64,000 nt of DNA from Embiotoca jacksoni. Taxonomy: Eukaryota; Chordata; Actinopteri; Embiotocidae. A program made the translations under genes and the position numbers. Positions 54,445 through 64,000 of this stretch are shown one piece after another. The notes beneath the pieces are model-generated. The model saw only the letters and a program-made list of their open reading frames with translations. It searched no databases and had not been told where the DNA came from. The stretch spans positions 17,706,001 to 17,770,000 of the forward strand of contig JAKOON010000006.1 in assembly GCA_022577435.1 (NCBI GenBank), in the 5' to 3' direction. Numbering within the stretch: the first letter of the stretch is position 1; the number at the start of each line of letters is the position of its first letter.

Positions 54445-54654
54445 GTTTGTAAAAGACTTTCATTTTATTAATCAGTGCAACTTAATCATCTCTTATGAAC
54501 ATTTATAATACAAGTACATCCTCAAAAGCATTTCCGGACAGCAATTAACATAAAGAGCATTAATCAGGAAAAAAAATAAAATAAAAAAAAATCCCCCATT
54601 TCAGGATGAAATTGATCAAATACTGAAAAGCAACGGGGACGTGTTTGTGCATCA
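54445..54654 (-). other. 3'UTR of the minus-strand gene
   Basis: After the TGA stop at 54657-54655, the minus strand runs to AATAAA (plus-strand tttatt at 54464-54469). The transcript would end near 54445, about 85 bp from the inferred smcr8 end. Confidence 0.5.
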
Positions 54655-57600
54655 TCACCACCAGATCTGTGAAGTCAGCGTCTCTCCGCAGCGCTGGAAC
54701 AAGTGCTTCAGGACTTCTGTGCAACCAAAAGAACAAAAAGTACAATGAATATTTTTAGTCAGCTGCTCGAACCATTTGAAATACCAGGTTACACATTTGA
54801 TAAATTACACTTACTGTTTTAGGTGCAAATAGCTATAAATGCAGCAGAGGATCAGCCCTGAGGGGAGGAAAACAACACTATCATGGCACATTCATAGAAC
54901 TAAAATGATGAGGGCTTGCATGACAATAAAACACGTATGACGAATCGATTCTGTGGTTGATTTACTTTACGGTAAAAAGCTGAAACATCCGATTGTTCTT
55001 ACGCGTGCCTTTGGTGATGCACTGATCCAATCTGACGGATCGAGTGAGTACTCACTAAACATGTGACATCAAATACATTTCTGTGAAGCTTTACAAACCA
55101 CTCAATTATATTTTATCCTCTAAAAGTGTTGCTCCGCTGAGCTCCGCAGAAGTCACAGTGATCAATCACATCCACACAAAGAGGAACACGGCCTTTCAAT
55201 TCAGAAAGAAAACAGGTTTTGGGCGTCAAGAGCTCCATAACGTCCGACATCGCTGGTTTAGATTGAAGAATTGGCATCAATGGAGGAAAAAAAATAACTC
55301 GGAAAAATAACCCCGGCTGGTGCAGTAAAGAAATGTTTAGCGGGTGATGTGACACACATTCCTGATGTCCGTGGAGAGCAGGGACACAAGTGTGAAATGC
55401 ACGACGGCATCACCCGCACTAATGCATTTCCATATAAACACCGTTTTAAAAGTAAAACAATCTCCGTCCACACTAACACGCATGAACATGCAAATCATAT
55501 GACCATTCATTCATTCATTCATTCATTCATGTTGGGCAGCCAGCCAACACTGGTGAGCCGCCGTATTTGGTGACGCATCGGATTGTGTGTCCTGCAGGGA
55601 GCTCGTCGGGGGGCAAGTCACAGAATCTGACGGGGCAGCAAACACACTGCAACACTGGCGCTCCACACCGCACATCAGGATTATTGTACATTTCTCAAAT
55701 AACTGATTGGCGCGGCTGCGTGTACGCAGCAGCAGCAGCAGCATTATAAAATGCAGAATTTACAAGCCAGCAGCTGCTAGTGTCGACCACTGCAGGGTGA
55801 CGAACGCCTTTTACTCCTTATCCAGGATAAATTAGCCACTGGTGGTCAAGGCTGATGTCATGTGATGAAGGACTGATGAAGGACAGGTCGTGACTGATGA
55901 GACCCGATCAGGAAGTGAGCGATGTGGGTGTCCGCGCCACCGTTTTCAAACGTCTCCATTTCCTAACTTCCAGATTGAAACGCCATCCTGGATTTTCTCT
56001 GTTTTAGTGGTTTAAAAAATTAAAAAATTTCCCCTCGGGGATTAATACCTACCTACCTAAAAACCTGAGTAGTTGGGACACTCTGTGTTAACGTAGCAAA
56101 AAGTTATGCGTTTTAAAACCAACTCATTTGCGTCCCTCAGTTTAACTCTACTCCACTTATGACCAGCAGGTGGCAGAAGTGGCTCCTGAAAACGGAGCAA
56201 GAGGCAGGAAGGAAGAGGACCGTCTACCGGTAAACTGTTGTACTGTAAACCAGACACATCAAAAAGAACCTTTGTGAATCCCAACATATTTGCAAAGCCT
56301 CAAGGTTTCACAAGAGTTGCTTCAGTTACACTCAACAAACTGTTAAGTTCAGGTACCCTGTGGAGTTTAAGATGATTACAGCCCCGTCCTTTAAATGTGG
56401 ATTCTGGATGTGGAGTTTTCGGACTTACAGCTAACTCTGTGAGCGGGACTGGACCTGGAAGGAGTCGAGTTCAACAACCAACAGACTGCCTGCGGGAGGA
56501 GACACAGGAGGTCAACGATCAACTCAACAGGTAGCGCGAGATCACAGTAGTGAGAACGTGTGACAGAATCTTAAAACAGGAGGTGATCGGCTGCTCATCA
56601 GGAGACGTGACAAAAGGATCAGACTCGCAGCCTTTTAAGTGAGATTTAAAATCTTTAAAGAAAATATAAAAATCTACAGCTGGTCTATCCACACCGGGGA
56701 GAAAAAAAAACAACCTGTGGAGCCGTTTTTCATGATAGAATACGACTCGCTAGTCTCACTTCTCTACAGACTCGGTACAACGGAGCACAGAACAGGTAAC
56801 CACTGTGTTGTGGGGCTCTGTGCACTTTGCCCCATCCTACATGGGTCCATTATCAAGTCTCACTTCGTACTCTCTCAATTCCCAGGTCCAGTATTATTGT
56901 CTGAAAAAAAAAAAAAAAAAAAACACCCGTGCACCCGTCTACATTAATCTCCATGACAACCCTACTCTGAGCAGCTGTCAATTATGACGTCAACCCTCTT
57001 TTTTTTTTTTAATCACATCACAAAACTAATTACAACCAAACTTAAATCAGAAAAATAAACACTTGAACAAACATCAGCACGGTAAGAACTAACTAAAATG
57101 ACTGACCATCTCTTGGGAAACCTTTTTCACGTGTACGTGAGTTTTACATGGAGGGGGTGCGCTTTATGACCTATACTGCAACCCGCCACCAGTGGGCGAT
57201 CAAGAGGGTTTGGCTTCACCTTCGGGGCGTGTTTATATGTAGTTATGGTACAGCAGCCAAACTAATGTCGACCAATAAGTCTGCATGTTAGACGCATATT
57301 GGTCACTCACTGCTCCACACACCACCACGAGGAAATGATCAACCTGTGGGAAACACTAATATCTAATGAATAATTTAACCTCGGTGATATTCTACGGACA
57401 CAATTTAAGTAGCTATTTCTGACGATTTAAAGCCCTTAAAAAAAAAAAAAGGGATGTTGGGAGTTTAGTGCATTGGCTCAATGTCAAAGGAAGAAGCCCA
57501 CACACCTGTGTTTTCCATCTCCGGTGCGATCTCCTGAAAGAAGGATTTGAAACGTTCTTCGTTGGAGGACAAATTGTCACACAGCCACTTGAAGGCCCAA

Positions 57601-60212
57601 ACATTGTCCTGTGAGACAGAAACATGGTGGATAAGAACTTTAGGTCCCGAGTGGAAAGTTAAGTGCACAACAGGTGCATGTTTTGTCATTCTGATGTGTA
57701 ACTGTGCTTCTCCGGTCACTGCAGTCCTTCAAACAGATCGATTAGCTTCGTTTGGTGGCAACAACAACAAAAAATCATACAAGCTGCTAAGTAATAACGT
57801 ACACATTTAGCATTTCAACTGTTTGATGCCGTCGTGGTACGAAGAATAATTGTCATACAAATAATTGTGACTCGCAGTTTAAGTATGTCTAATCATAATT
57901 TATGAATACACATTCACAGAAGAAGCAGCGTTTATTGGCTTTGGCTTTTTTTCATCTCTAACTTTCTCGAATGAGAAGTGACCTATAAAAGGATAAAAGG
58001 ACCAGGGTGTTACCTTAAAAGTGTTGAGCACAGGTATCGCTGGAGTGAGACCAGCATGAAGGATTCGAAGATGTAAAGCCCCTGTAACCAACAGCAACAA
58101 GGCCTGATTTGGGTACACCTGTATACACAACAACACATGTTTACAGTTTATTAGCACCAGGCAACATCCACGAGTCTGAGCTTTACTGTGTAAATTCAAA
58201 CATACTGACATCCAGAAATAATCGAGGGATATTCATGTTGGAGCCCTGCAGGATCGAATTCACAACATCCCGAGCTTCCTTCATCGTTCAGTCAGCGAGG
58301 ACAGAAAAAAACAACAACAAAAAACCACAGAATGAAAACAACCGCGACAAGTAAATGCATACAAAGTCAGAAAAACAAACGAGAAACACTTACGAGTTGA
58401 AACCGCGAGTCCGGTTCAGGTAGAGCGGTGACGTTGACGATCGAAAGCAAACTGGTCCAACACTGAGGCTGAGAGATCAGAGAGGTATCAGACGGCGCTC
58501 TCTGGTCAGCACGCTAACCTCAGTAGATATCTCAACGCAACACTTGCACGTCCCTGATAAAACCTCAACGCCGTTATTTCTACACATAATGTGTATAGCT
58601 TTATTCTACTTTTGAACATTTTAAAAGTTAACGTCCTACAGATTGCCCCCTCTAAAAGTTTTTCATGATTAAGGACAAACATTTGTTCAGAGAAAGCTGA
58701 ACAAGAGCTTCGGACTCACGTCAATGTAAACAGCTGCGCAGCACATGTGGGCCCTGAGAGCAAACTTGACCAGCTCGACTCGCTTCAGAGGCACAGCGCC
58801 TACGGAGGACACACGGCGTGACTTCTTGTGAAAAGAAGGGGGTTCTTTCTAGATTTCCAAAGTTAAAAGGATATCTTTGTCTGACCTTGAATCGCCTCCC
58901 ACGCTGCATCCGAGCAGCAGAGCTGTGTCGGCTGACTGACCGTCAGCTTCGGCGCCGTCGCCGTTCTGAAGATGCGGAGATAACAGAGGAAGAGGTGCGG
59001 GGTGAAGCAGGAAGCCGGGGCGCTCACTGATGCAAACAAACTAGACAGAGCCGACGTAAATTGCCCCTCCATGCACGTGAAGAAAGGGACGAGCTCTTGA
59101 ACCTGCTTGAGCCTACAGGAAAAACAAATACAGACAGTTGGAAACGATTCTAACGATTATGGAAAATGACTTTGGTCTGCTCAGATAAATGGCGTCAAAG
59201 GAAGGCGATGATGTAATAACTGCGACAGGCCAAACTCATCGCGGTATCACAGCAGCAAGAGCTCGGAGAGTTTGTTCAGATCTGAATGAACGTGCCACCA
59301 AAGACGCACAACAACACGAACTCCCTCGCCGATCAAGTCGGTGATCCACCAGCGACTCCTACGTTCTGCGAGGTAAAATGACTGTTTTTGTCAAAGGACT
59401 CTGGTGGCTTTAAAGAAAGCAACATAACGGTTTAGTTCCGTCTGTGACGGCAAGAGAAAACTGTGAACCAATCACCGTTACGGCACTACAGTTCCCTTCT
59501 GGGTGGGAAAAGTACCCAAACCCAAGGAGGAGCTGGAAATATCCCCCAAAACAGAGTTCTGAGAACGACTGTGGTTCTCAGTTCCTGCAGTGCAGACACA
59601 CAAAAAAAAAGTTCTTAGAACTATGAGAAAGTTCCTCCAAAATGAAAATGTCTCAAGTTGCCCGTTTTGTCAGACCAAAAGTCCAAAACCTTAATTATAT
59701 GCAGATTTTGTCGGCAACTAAAGATTAATTCAAATGTATCTACTGGTTAATTTCTCAATTAACTGATTTCTCATTTTGTCAGAAAATAGCAAAAACATCA
59801 TACGTTTCCGGAGGCCGTGACAGTGTTCAGAAAAGATTAATCGATGGTCAATTTTTGTTTTGTTTCAGATCTAACTTCCTTATTTTGGAAAGCAGTACAA
59901 AAAGTAATCTTTCAAACACTTGATAAAAGAAAGTTATTAATTACATTTTAAAAAGGAACTCTTTCAAGGTGTTGTCATAAAACTACAAAAGTGTCCTCTT
60001 CTGTGGTGACACCATAAAAAGATTCAGTCTCTGCTCTGTGCCTCTGGATCGAGAAAAAGAAAGAAAAACATCCCATTGAAAAGACGCCTCTGGTAACCAC
60101 AGGTGAAATTAAGCACTCACTTACCGCGAGGGATTATCAGTCTGGACGACTCGCAGGTATCGACACAACTCTCTGTACCTGCAGGCAGCAAGAATCCTTG
60201 TTGAAAAGGCTG

Positions 60213-60274
<62 letters not shown>

Positions 60275-60725
60275 TATAGAACATACAGTGAAAGAGGGTA
60301 AACATGTGAACCTGCACTGATGCTGCAGCAGCTGTGTCCTCAGTAGAACCACAGACATCTGCTCGAACAGGATGTCCTTCCTGCCTCGGTCTTTACGGAC
60401 GCCCGAGACATTCTGCCCCTTCAGCACAGACACCAGCAGGACGTCGTCCCAGGGACGAACACACAGGCTGGAGACGCAAACATCGAGTTATACGAATACA
60501 TAAACGGCTTTAATGTGTAACCTTGGATATAAGGAGGCGGCGCGCGCGTACACACACACACGAAGACACATGAAGACACACGAAGACACATGAAGACACA
60601 CCTGTTCCTCATGCACTTCATCTCAGACGGTATATGTAATCGCTGGTAAAAATCCTGCAGTTTGCGGCTGAACTCTGGAGTAAAACTGGCCATCACCATC
60701 TGTTTCTGCACTAATGCGGTTACCC

Positions 60726-60804
<79 letters not shown>

Positions 60805-62654
60805 CATTAAAATGAATTTGTTCTATTTACGACACCAGATGGGAGTCTGTGTGAGCATTTACCTCTGCAGTAACACCATGACAGACCTGTAGGAATTAAT
60901 ATAAAACCAAGAAAATGAATAAATCAGAACTTGAAAACTGAAAAGACAACAATGAATCCAGTTGTGGTCACGCTGCTTCGTGTACCCGGAGAACTGGAAG
61001 TGTCCGATGAAGTCCTCTGCAGCTCCCAGGTTCATGATGGCGGCAGCCCTGCTGTCCTGTTCCTCTGCTTTGCTCAGGAACGACGACACAAACTCGAACA
61101 CAGGTGTGTAACTGAACAAAAAAAGAAAGTTTGTTTATATGATTAAATATTTATTGTTATATTATTTAATACACATTAAATATGGTCTAAAGTTACATTA
61201 TTTAACGCGTGTGGACGTCCCAGTCCTGTTCCAACATGACATTACCTCCCGTGTGCACAAAGCCTCGTCTATAAAGACAGATTTCTGTCGTTGGTGGAGA
61301 AGAACTTGACACCTCAACTTAACCCGAACCAGCGGCAGCTGCTCTCCTAACATCAGCACCTGACCTCATTACTGCTCTTGTGGCTGAATGCAAGCTAATC
61401 CCTGCAGCCAGGACCCCCAAAACTCCTCAAGAGTCTTCTCAGAAGTGTGGAGGATATTAGCTGCAGATTGGAATGACATGTCCACATACTTGTGACCAAA
61501 TCTCACAACCAATGGTAGTCACTTGGTACAGATATGGATCGTATTGATTATTACACAAGAAAAATGAATGGCTCACTTGTGGATGAGGGCTTGCCGGCCC
61601 TGTTGGGGCAGACCCAGCTCCTGCGGCGTCTGTCCCTTAATGAAGGACGAGAACAGCGCGGAGAGTTCTCGTCTGAAGTTCTGCAGCATCGTCTCTGGAC
61701 ACGAGGAGAAAGAAAGAAAACCCAGAACGACATGACTGACGGTCGTATTACAAGTGGTTCAGCCTGAGGTTTCCTGAGCGGGAGTTTGATGTCTCTGTAC
61801 TTGCATGTTGGAGGTGAGAGTCGACCTCTGACAGAGTGAGCTTGAAGCTCGTCAGGACTCCCAGCACCGCCTGGTTTCTGAGGTTGGACCAGAATTGGTT
61901 CTTGTTGTGGCTGTTGCAGTGACACATACCAGTCTGGCACCACACGGCACACTGAAAAACACCACCAAACACTCGGAACAAACAAAAAAGAAGAAAGAAA
62001 GCAACACAAGAAACAGCAACAAAGAAAGCATTTTTCTTTATCGACCAAAATTCTTCTGTATTTAACCTTAATTTAATCAATTTGGTCCAGAAGCTTTTTT
62101 TCTTAATTTGTCGTCACTCTTTGAATAAAAACTAGAGCCAGACCATCATTTTGGCGAGACAGTTTTACCCGGCGCTATTGGCCAAACGCTGTATTTGCGG
62201 ACGTTGGGTAGAACATGATGCGGAAAAAGGACTTTTAAATTCACCGTGTTCGTGCACCGATGTCCGTTTTGTAAAATAAGTCTCGAAGGTGTTGGATCAC
62301 TACATCCGATGGATGATTGTAAAATGTGTTTCTGCACATACTGCATACAGTACGTTCACCCAACGGCCGTAACATCAACGCCGCCGACACGCCTCGAAGC
62401 ACGAGGGCCATAACGTTCAGGTGTCATTCAGTCTGACGGAGGGAGGTGTGGGTGTATTTAAAAAAAAGAGGCTGCGTTTGCTGTCGACAGACTGCACGAA
62501 GACGTACCGATGAGGCCAGTTTATCGCAGATGTAGCAGAAGCACTGGTCACAGACACACTGGTTGCTGCCCGCTGGAGCGCCGGTTTCACAGTCTGTAGA
62601 TCTGAACGGGACGGGGGGGGAGACTCGGAGTGATTATCTGAAGTGGTGCGACTG

Positions 62655-62685
<31 letters not shown>

Positions 62686-63028
62686 TGTGTACTCACGTGA
62701 AAGGGTGTATGGGACAGTCGTAGCGTGCGTGAGGCAGCACCTCAGCACGGCGGGAAAAGGTAACGACCAGGTCTTCATCCAGAGCACTCGGAGGCAACAC
62801 ACAGTCTTGACACACAAGGAGGAGGAGCAGCTGCTGCTGTTTATTCACAAAAGTAATATTCACACACGCACAGCAGATTTATGAACTGAAGCTCAGGTTA
62901 CCCGTCGTCGTCGTCTTCTTCTTCACGTCCTCCGTCTCCACAATGAGGCAGGAGGGGTCGTTTTCACCGCCATCACCACCACCATCCTCGTCATCACTGA
63001 GGATGATGATTTCTCCGCTTGTGGACAT
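54655..63028 (-). CDS. Uncharacterised nuclear-type protein: SIM-like motif, Cys/His cluster, helical tail
   Basis: I do not recognise a named family member. Minus-strand exons in order: 63028-62902, 62805-62697, 62601-62508, 61951-61801, 61694-61577, 61111-60986, 60886-60863, 60724-60602, 60467-60312, 60178-60125, 59112-58886, 58799-58720, 58468-58394, 58278-58210, 58118-58014, 57608-57506, 54716-54655. All phases join: 17 coding exons, ~600 residues. Residues 6-15 (EIIILSDDED) resemble an acidic SUMO-interacting motif. Then LPHARYDCPIHPF (C73, H76) and a tight cluster C94, C96, C99, C101, C104, C111, C115, C120, H121, C122, H125, probably metal-binding. The remainder (~130-600) is Leu-rich and helical with no catalytic motif seen. 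Architecture loosely recalls SIMC1/SLF2-type SMC5/6 cofactors, but this is untested. The last exon is the least certain, lying after a 2.8 kb intron; exons could be missing there. Confidence 0.5.
54717..57505 (-). other. Last intron of the minus-strand gene
   Basis: No coding exon identified with confidence. Contains an ATTC tetranucleotide repeat (55504-55531), an inverted fish retroelement tail (AAATTTCCCCTCGGGGATTA at 56018-56045), and poly-A tracts (56902-56921 and 57437-57449). A missed exon here is possible. Confidence 0.5.
59113..60124 (-). repeat. Intron of the minus-strand gene with a third TTAAT-family repeat copy
   Basis: About 59695-59850 contains TTTTGTCAGAAAATAGC and AGATTAATCGATGGTC, related to the copies at 43790 and 46800. 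No coding exon seen. Confidence 0.5.
60215..60273. repeat. TG microsatellite in the minus-strand gene
   Basis: About 30 TG units in the short intron between exons 60467-60312 and 60178-60125. Confidence 0.5.
60731..60800. repeat. CA microsatellite abutting an acceptor of the minus-strand gene
   Basis: Reads as (TG)n then CGCGCAG on the minus strand, giving the acceptor for the exon starting 60724. Confidence 0.5.
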
Positions 63029-63457
63029 CAGAAATGTCTGGCACCAAAAAAAAAAAAAAAAAAAAAAAAAAGTGAAAACAATAATCAGCTGACGGAAGCA
63101 GACTTCAGAAGTTGGTGACGTCAGACTTCCTGGTCTTTGAGTGACTGCTCCTCTTTATGAAACTACAGGCTGGTTGTGTTCATGTCGGTACCATCCACAG
63201 GGCATATTATCGGCTCGTGGTTTCTCCTGGACAAAGATAACATCGTCATTCCGCAGCGTTAACTTTCCTTGAACAGCTCCGGTCCTTCTTTCTTTCTCAC
63301 TTTCATGAAGCTGGTTAGCTTCTTCACAGCGATGAGTTAAATGTGTGTAAAAGAGTGGCGCTCATTGCCTTACTTTCAATGTAACACGCGGCATCGTAAA
63401 CTGGTTCAAACACATGACAATGACGTCTTTAATTCAGTGAGCGACAGTTTTTCTTAC

Positions 63458-63545
63458 CTTTGTTGCTCGTCACGCTTTTCTTCGCGCCGGGCGAACTGAA
63501 ATCTCAGCGTCACCGGATGTGATGGCGCCTCTTCCTCTTCTTCTG
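63458..63545 (-). promoter_or_regulatory. Non-coding first exon and promoter region of the minus-strand gene
   Basis: On the minus strand a GC-richer stretch with GGAAG/GAAGAAG and CATCCGG leads to a clean donor, AACAAAG|GTAAGAA, with gt at 63457-63456. No ATG occurs in it, so it fits a 5'UTR exon spliced to the acceptor at ~63036, which is preceded by a ~30-nt poly-T tract. Confidence 0.5.
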
Positions 63546-63637
63546 CTTAATAACGATTTGGCAAACAGGTTTTAGGTGCTTTACCGCCACCTCCTGGATC
63601 GGTGGCAGCGTGGCGCAAACTGAGGTTATAGAATCTA

Positions 63638-64000
63638 TAGGGGGGGCAAACTACGGCCCGCGGGCCACATCCGGCCCGTTGGTCTTTTTTTAATCCGGCC
63701 CGCCCAAGACTGGTACAGAATTGCCCGAATCAAATCATATCATAAATTATGACTGCCTTCATTTGGACCTCGTCCTGTAATACCTGGCGGTCCACCAGGT
63801 GGCGCACTAGGCGCAGTGAGACGTTGACTTGATTTTGCGTGGTGGAGACAGCAGGCGTCTTCTGTCCCGAGAGCGAGAACAAATTAGAAAACATGAGCTC
63901 ATCACGCAGGACAGTGACGAAGACTTGGTTAGCAACCCAAACAAAAAAAAGCGGAGTTATTTACATTATATTTCTTGGCACTGGACGAAAGTAATGACAT
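63638..64000 (+). mobile_element. hAT-type transposon end with transposase remnant (continues beyond window)
   Basis: GGGGGGGCAAACTACGGCCC, then CGGGCCACATCCGGCCCG, is the familiar terminus of fish GTF2IRD2/ZBED-like hAT elements (recalled). Near the window end, frame 63957-64000 reads LFTLYFLALDESND, matching the LALDESND block of such transposases. The N-terminal zinc-finger region that should precede it is largely absent in the ~300 bp between, so the copy is probably internally deleted. Target-site duplication cannot be judged without the other end. Confidence 0.5.

Noticed and set aside
58965..59027. 63-nt intron (GTGAGC...TTCAG) inside an exon of the minus-strand gene
   Set aside because: The sequence stays open and reads into a plausible protein that joins the next exon in phase; splicing it out gives a different, low-quality frame.
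61790..61805. GC donor (CAT|GCAAGT) in the minus-strand gene
   Set aside because: A GT donor four bases further (CATGCAA|GTACAG) joins the next exon in frame with its plain acceptor, so no unusual intron is needed.

Overview
The window is a vertebrate nuclear locus from a teleost fish. Genes are split into many short GT-AG exons, introns carry long CA/TG microsatellites, and the repeat families look fish-like. The coding content reproduces the gene neighbourhood of human 17p11.2 (Smith-Magenis region). All gene names come from reading the translated exons; no database search was possible.

Layout: (1) 1-20987 (+), the 3' part of myo15a (unconventional myosin XV). About 37 exons encode the last ~1410 residues: the first, split FERM module, a Pro/Gln-rich linker, SH3, MyTH4, the second FERM, and a C-terminal PDZ ligand. 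(2) 21-24.7 kb, its 3'UTR and a repeat-rich spacer that includes a large foldback element. (3) 25202-28040 (+), complete alkbh5 (RNA m6A demethylase) with a CpG-rich promoter and a long 3'UTR. (4) 30.4-39.5 kb (+), complete mief2/MiD49 (mitochondrial fission receptor), probably with a non-coding first exon ~3.7 kb upstream. (5) 39.85-43.02 kb, a tandem array of partial promoter-like units (X-box, CRE or CRE-like site, D-box, TATA) ending at smcr8. (6) 43530-52174 (+), complete six-exon smcr8. (7) 54655-63540 (-), a complete gene of about 18 exons for a ~600-residue protein I cannot name. It has an N-terminal SUMO-interaction-like motif, a compact Cys/His cluster and a long helical tail, and it lies tail-to-tail with smcr8. 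(8) 63.6-64.0 kb, the end of a hAT-type transposon running off the window.

The genes do not form one pathway: hair-bundle myosin, RNA demethylation, mitochondrial dynamics, and autophagy/lysosome regulation (SMCR8-C9orf72-WDR41). Their linkage is conserved synteny. The genes I recall lying between them in human (LLGL1, FLII, TOP3A) and beyond SMCR8 (SHMT1) are not seen here. The most notable observations are the unnamed minus-strand gene, the duplicated promoter-like module before smcr8, and a displaced splice donor in myo15a.
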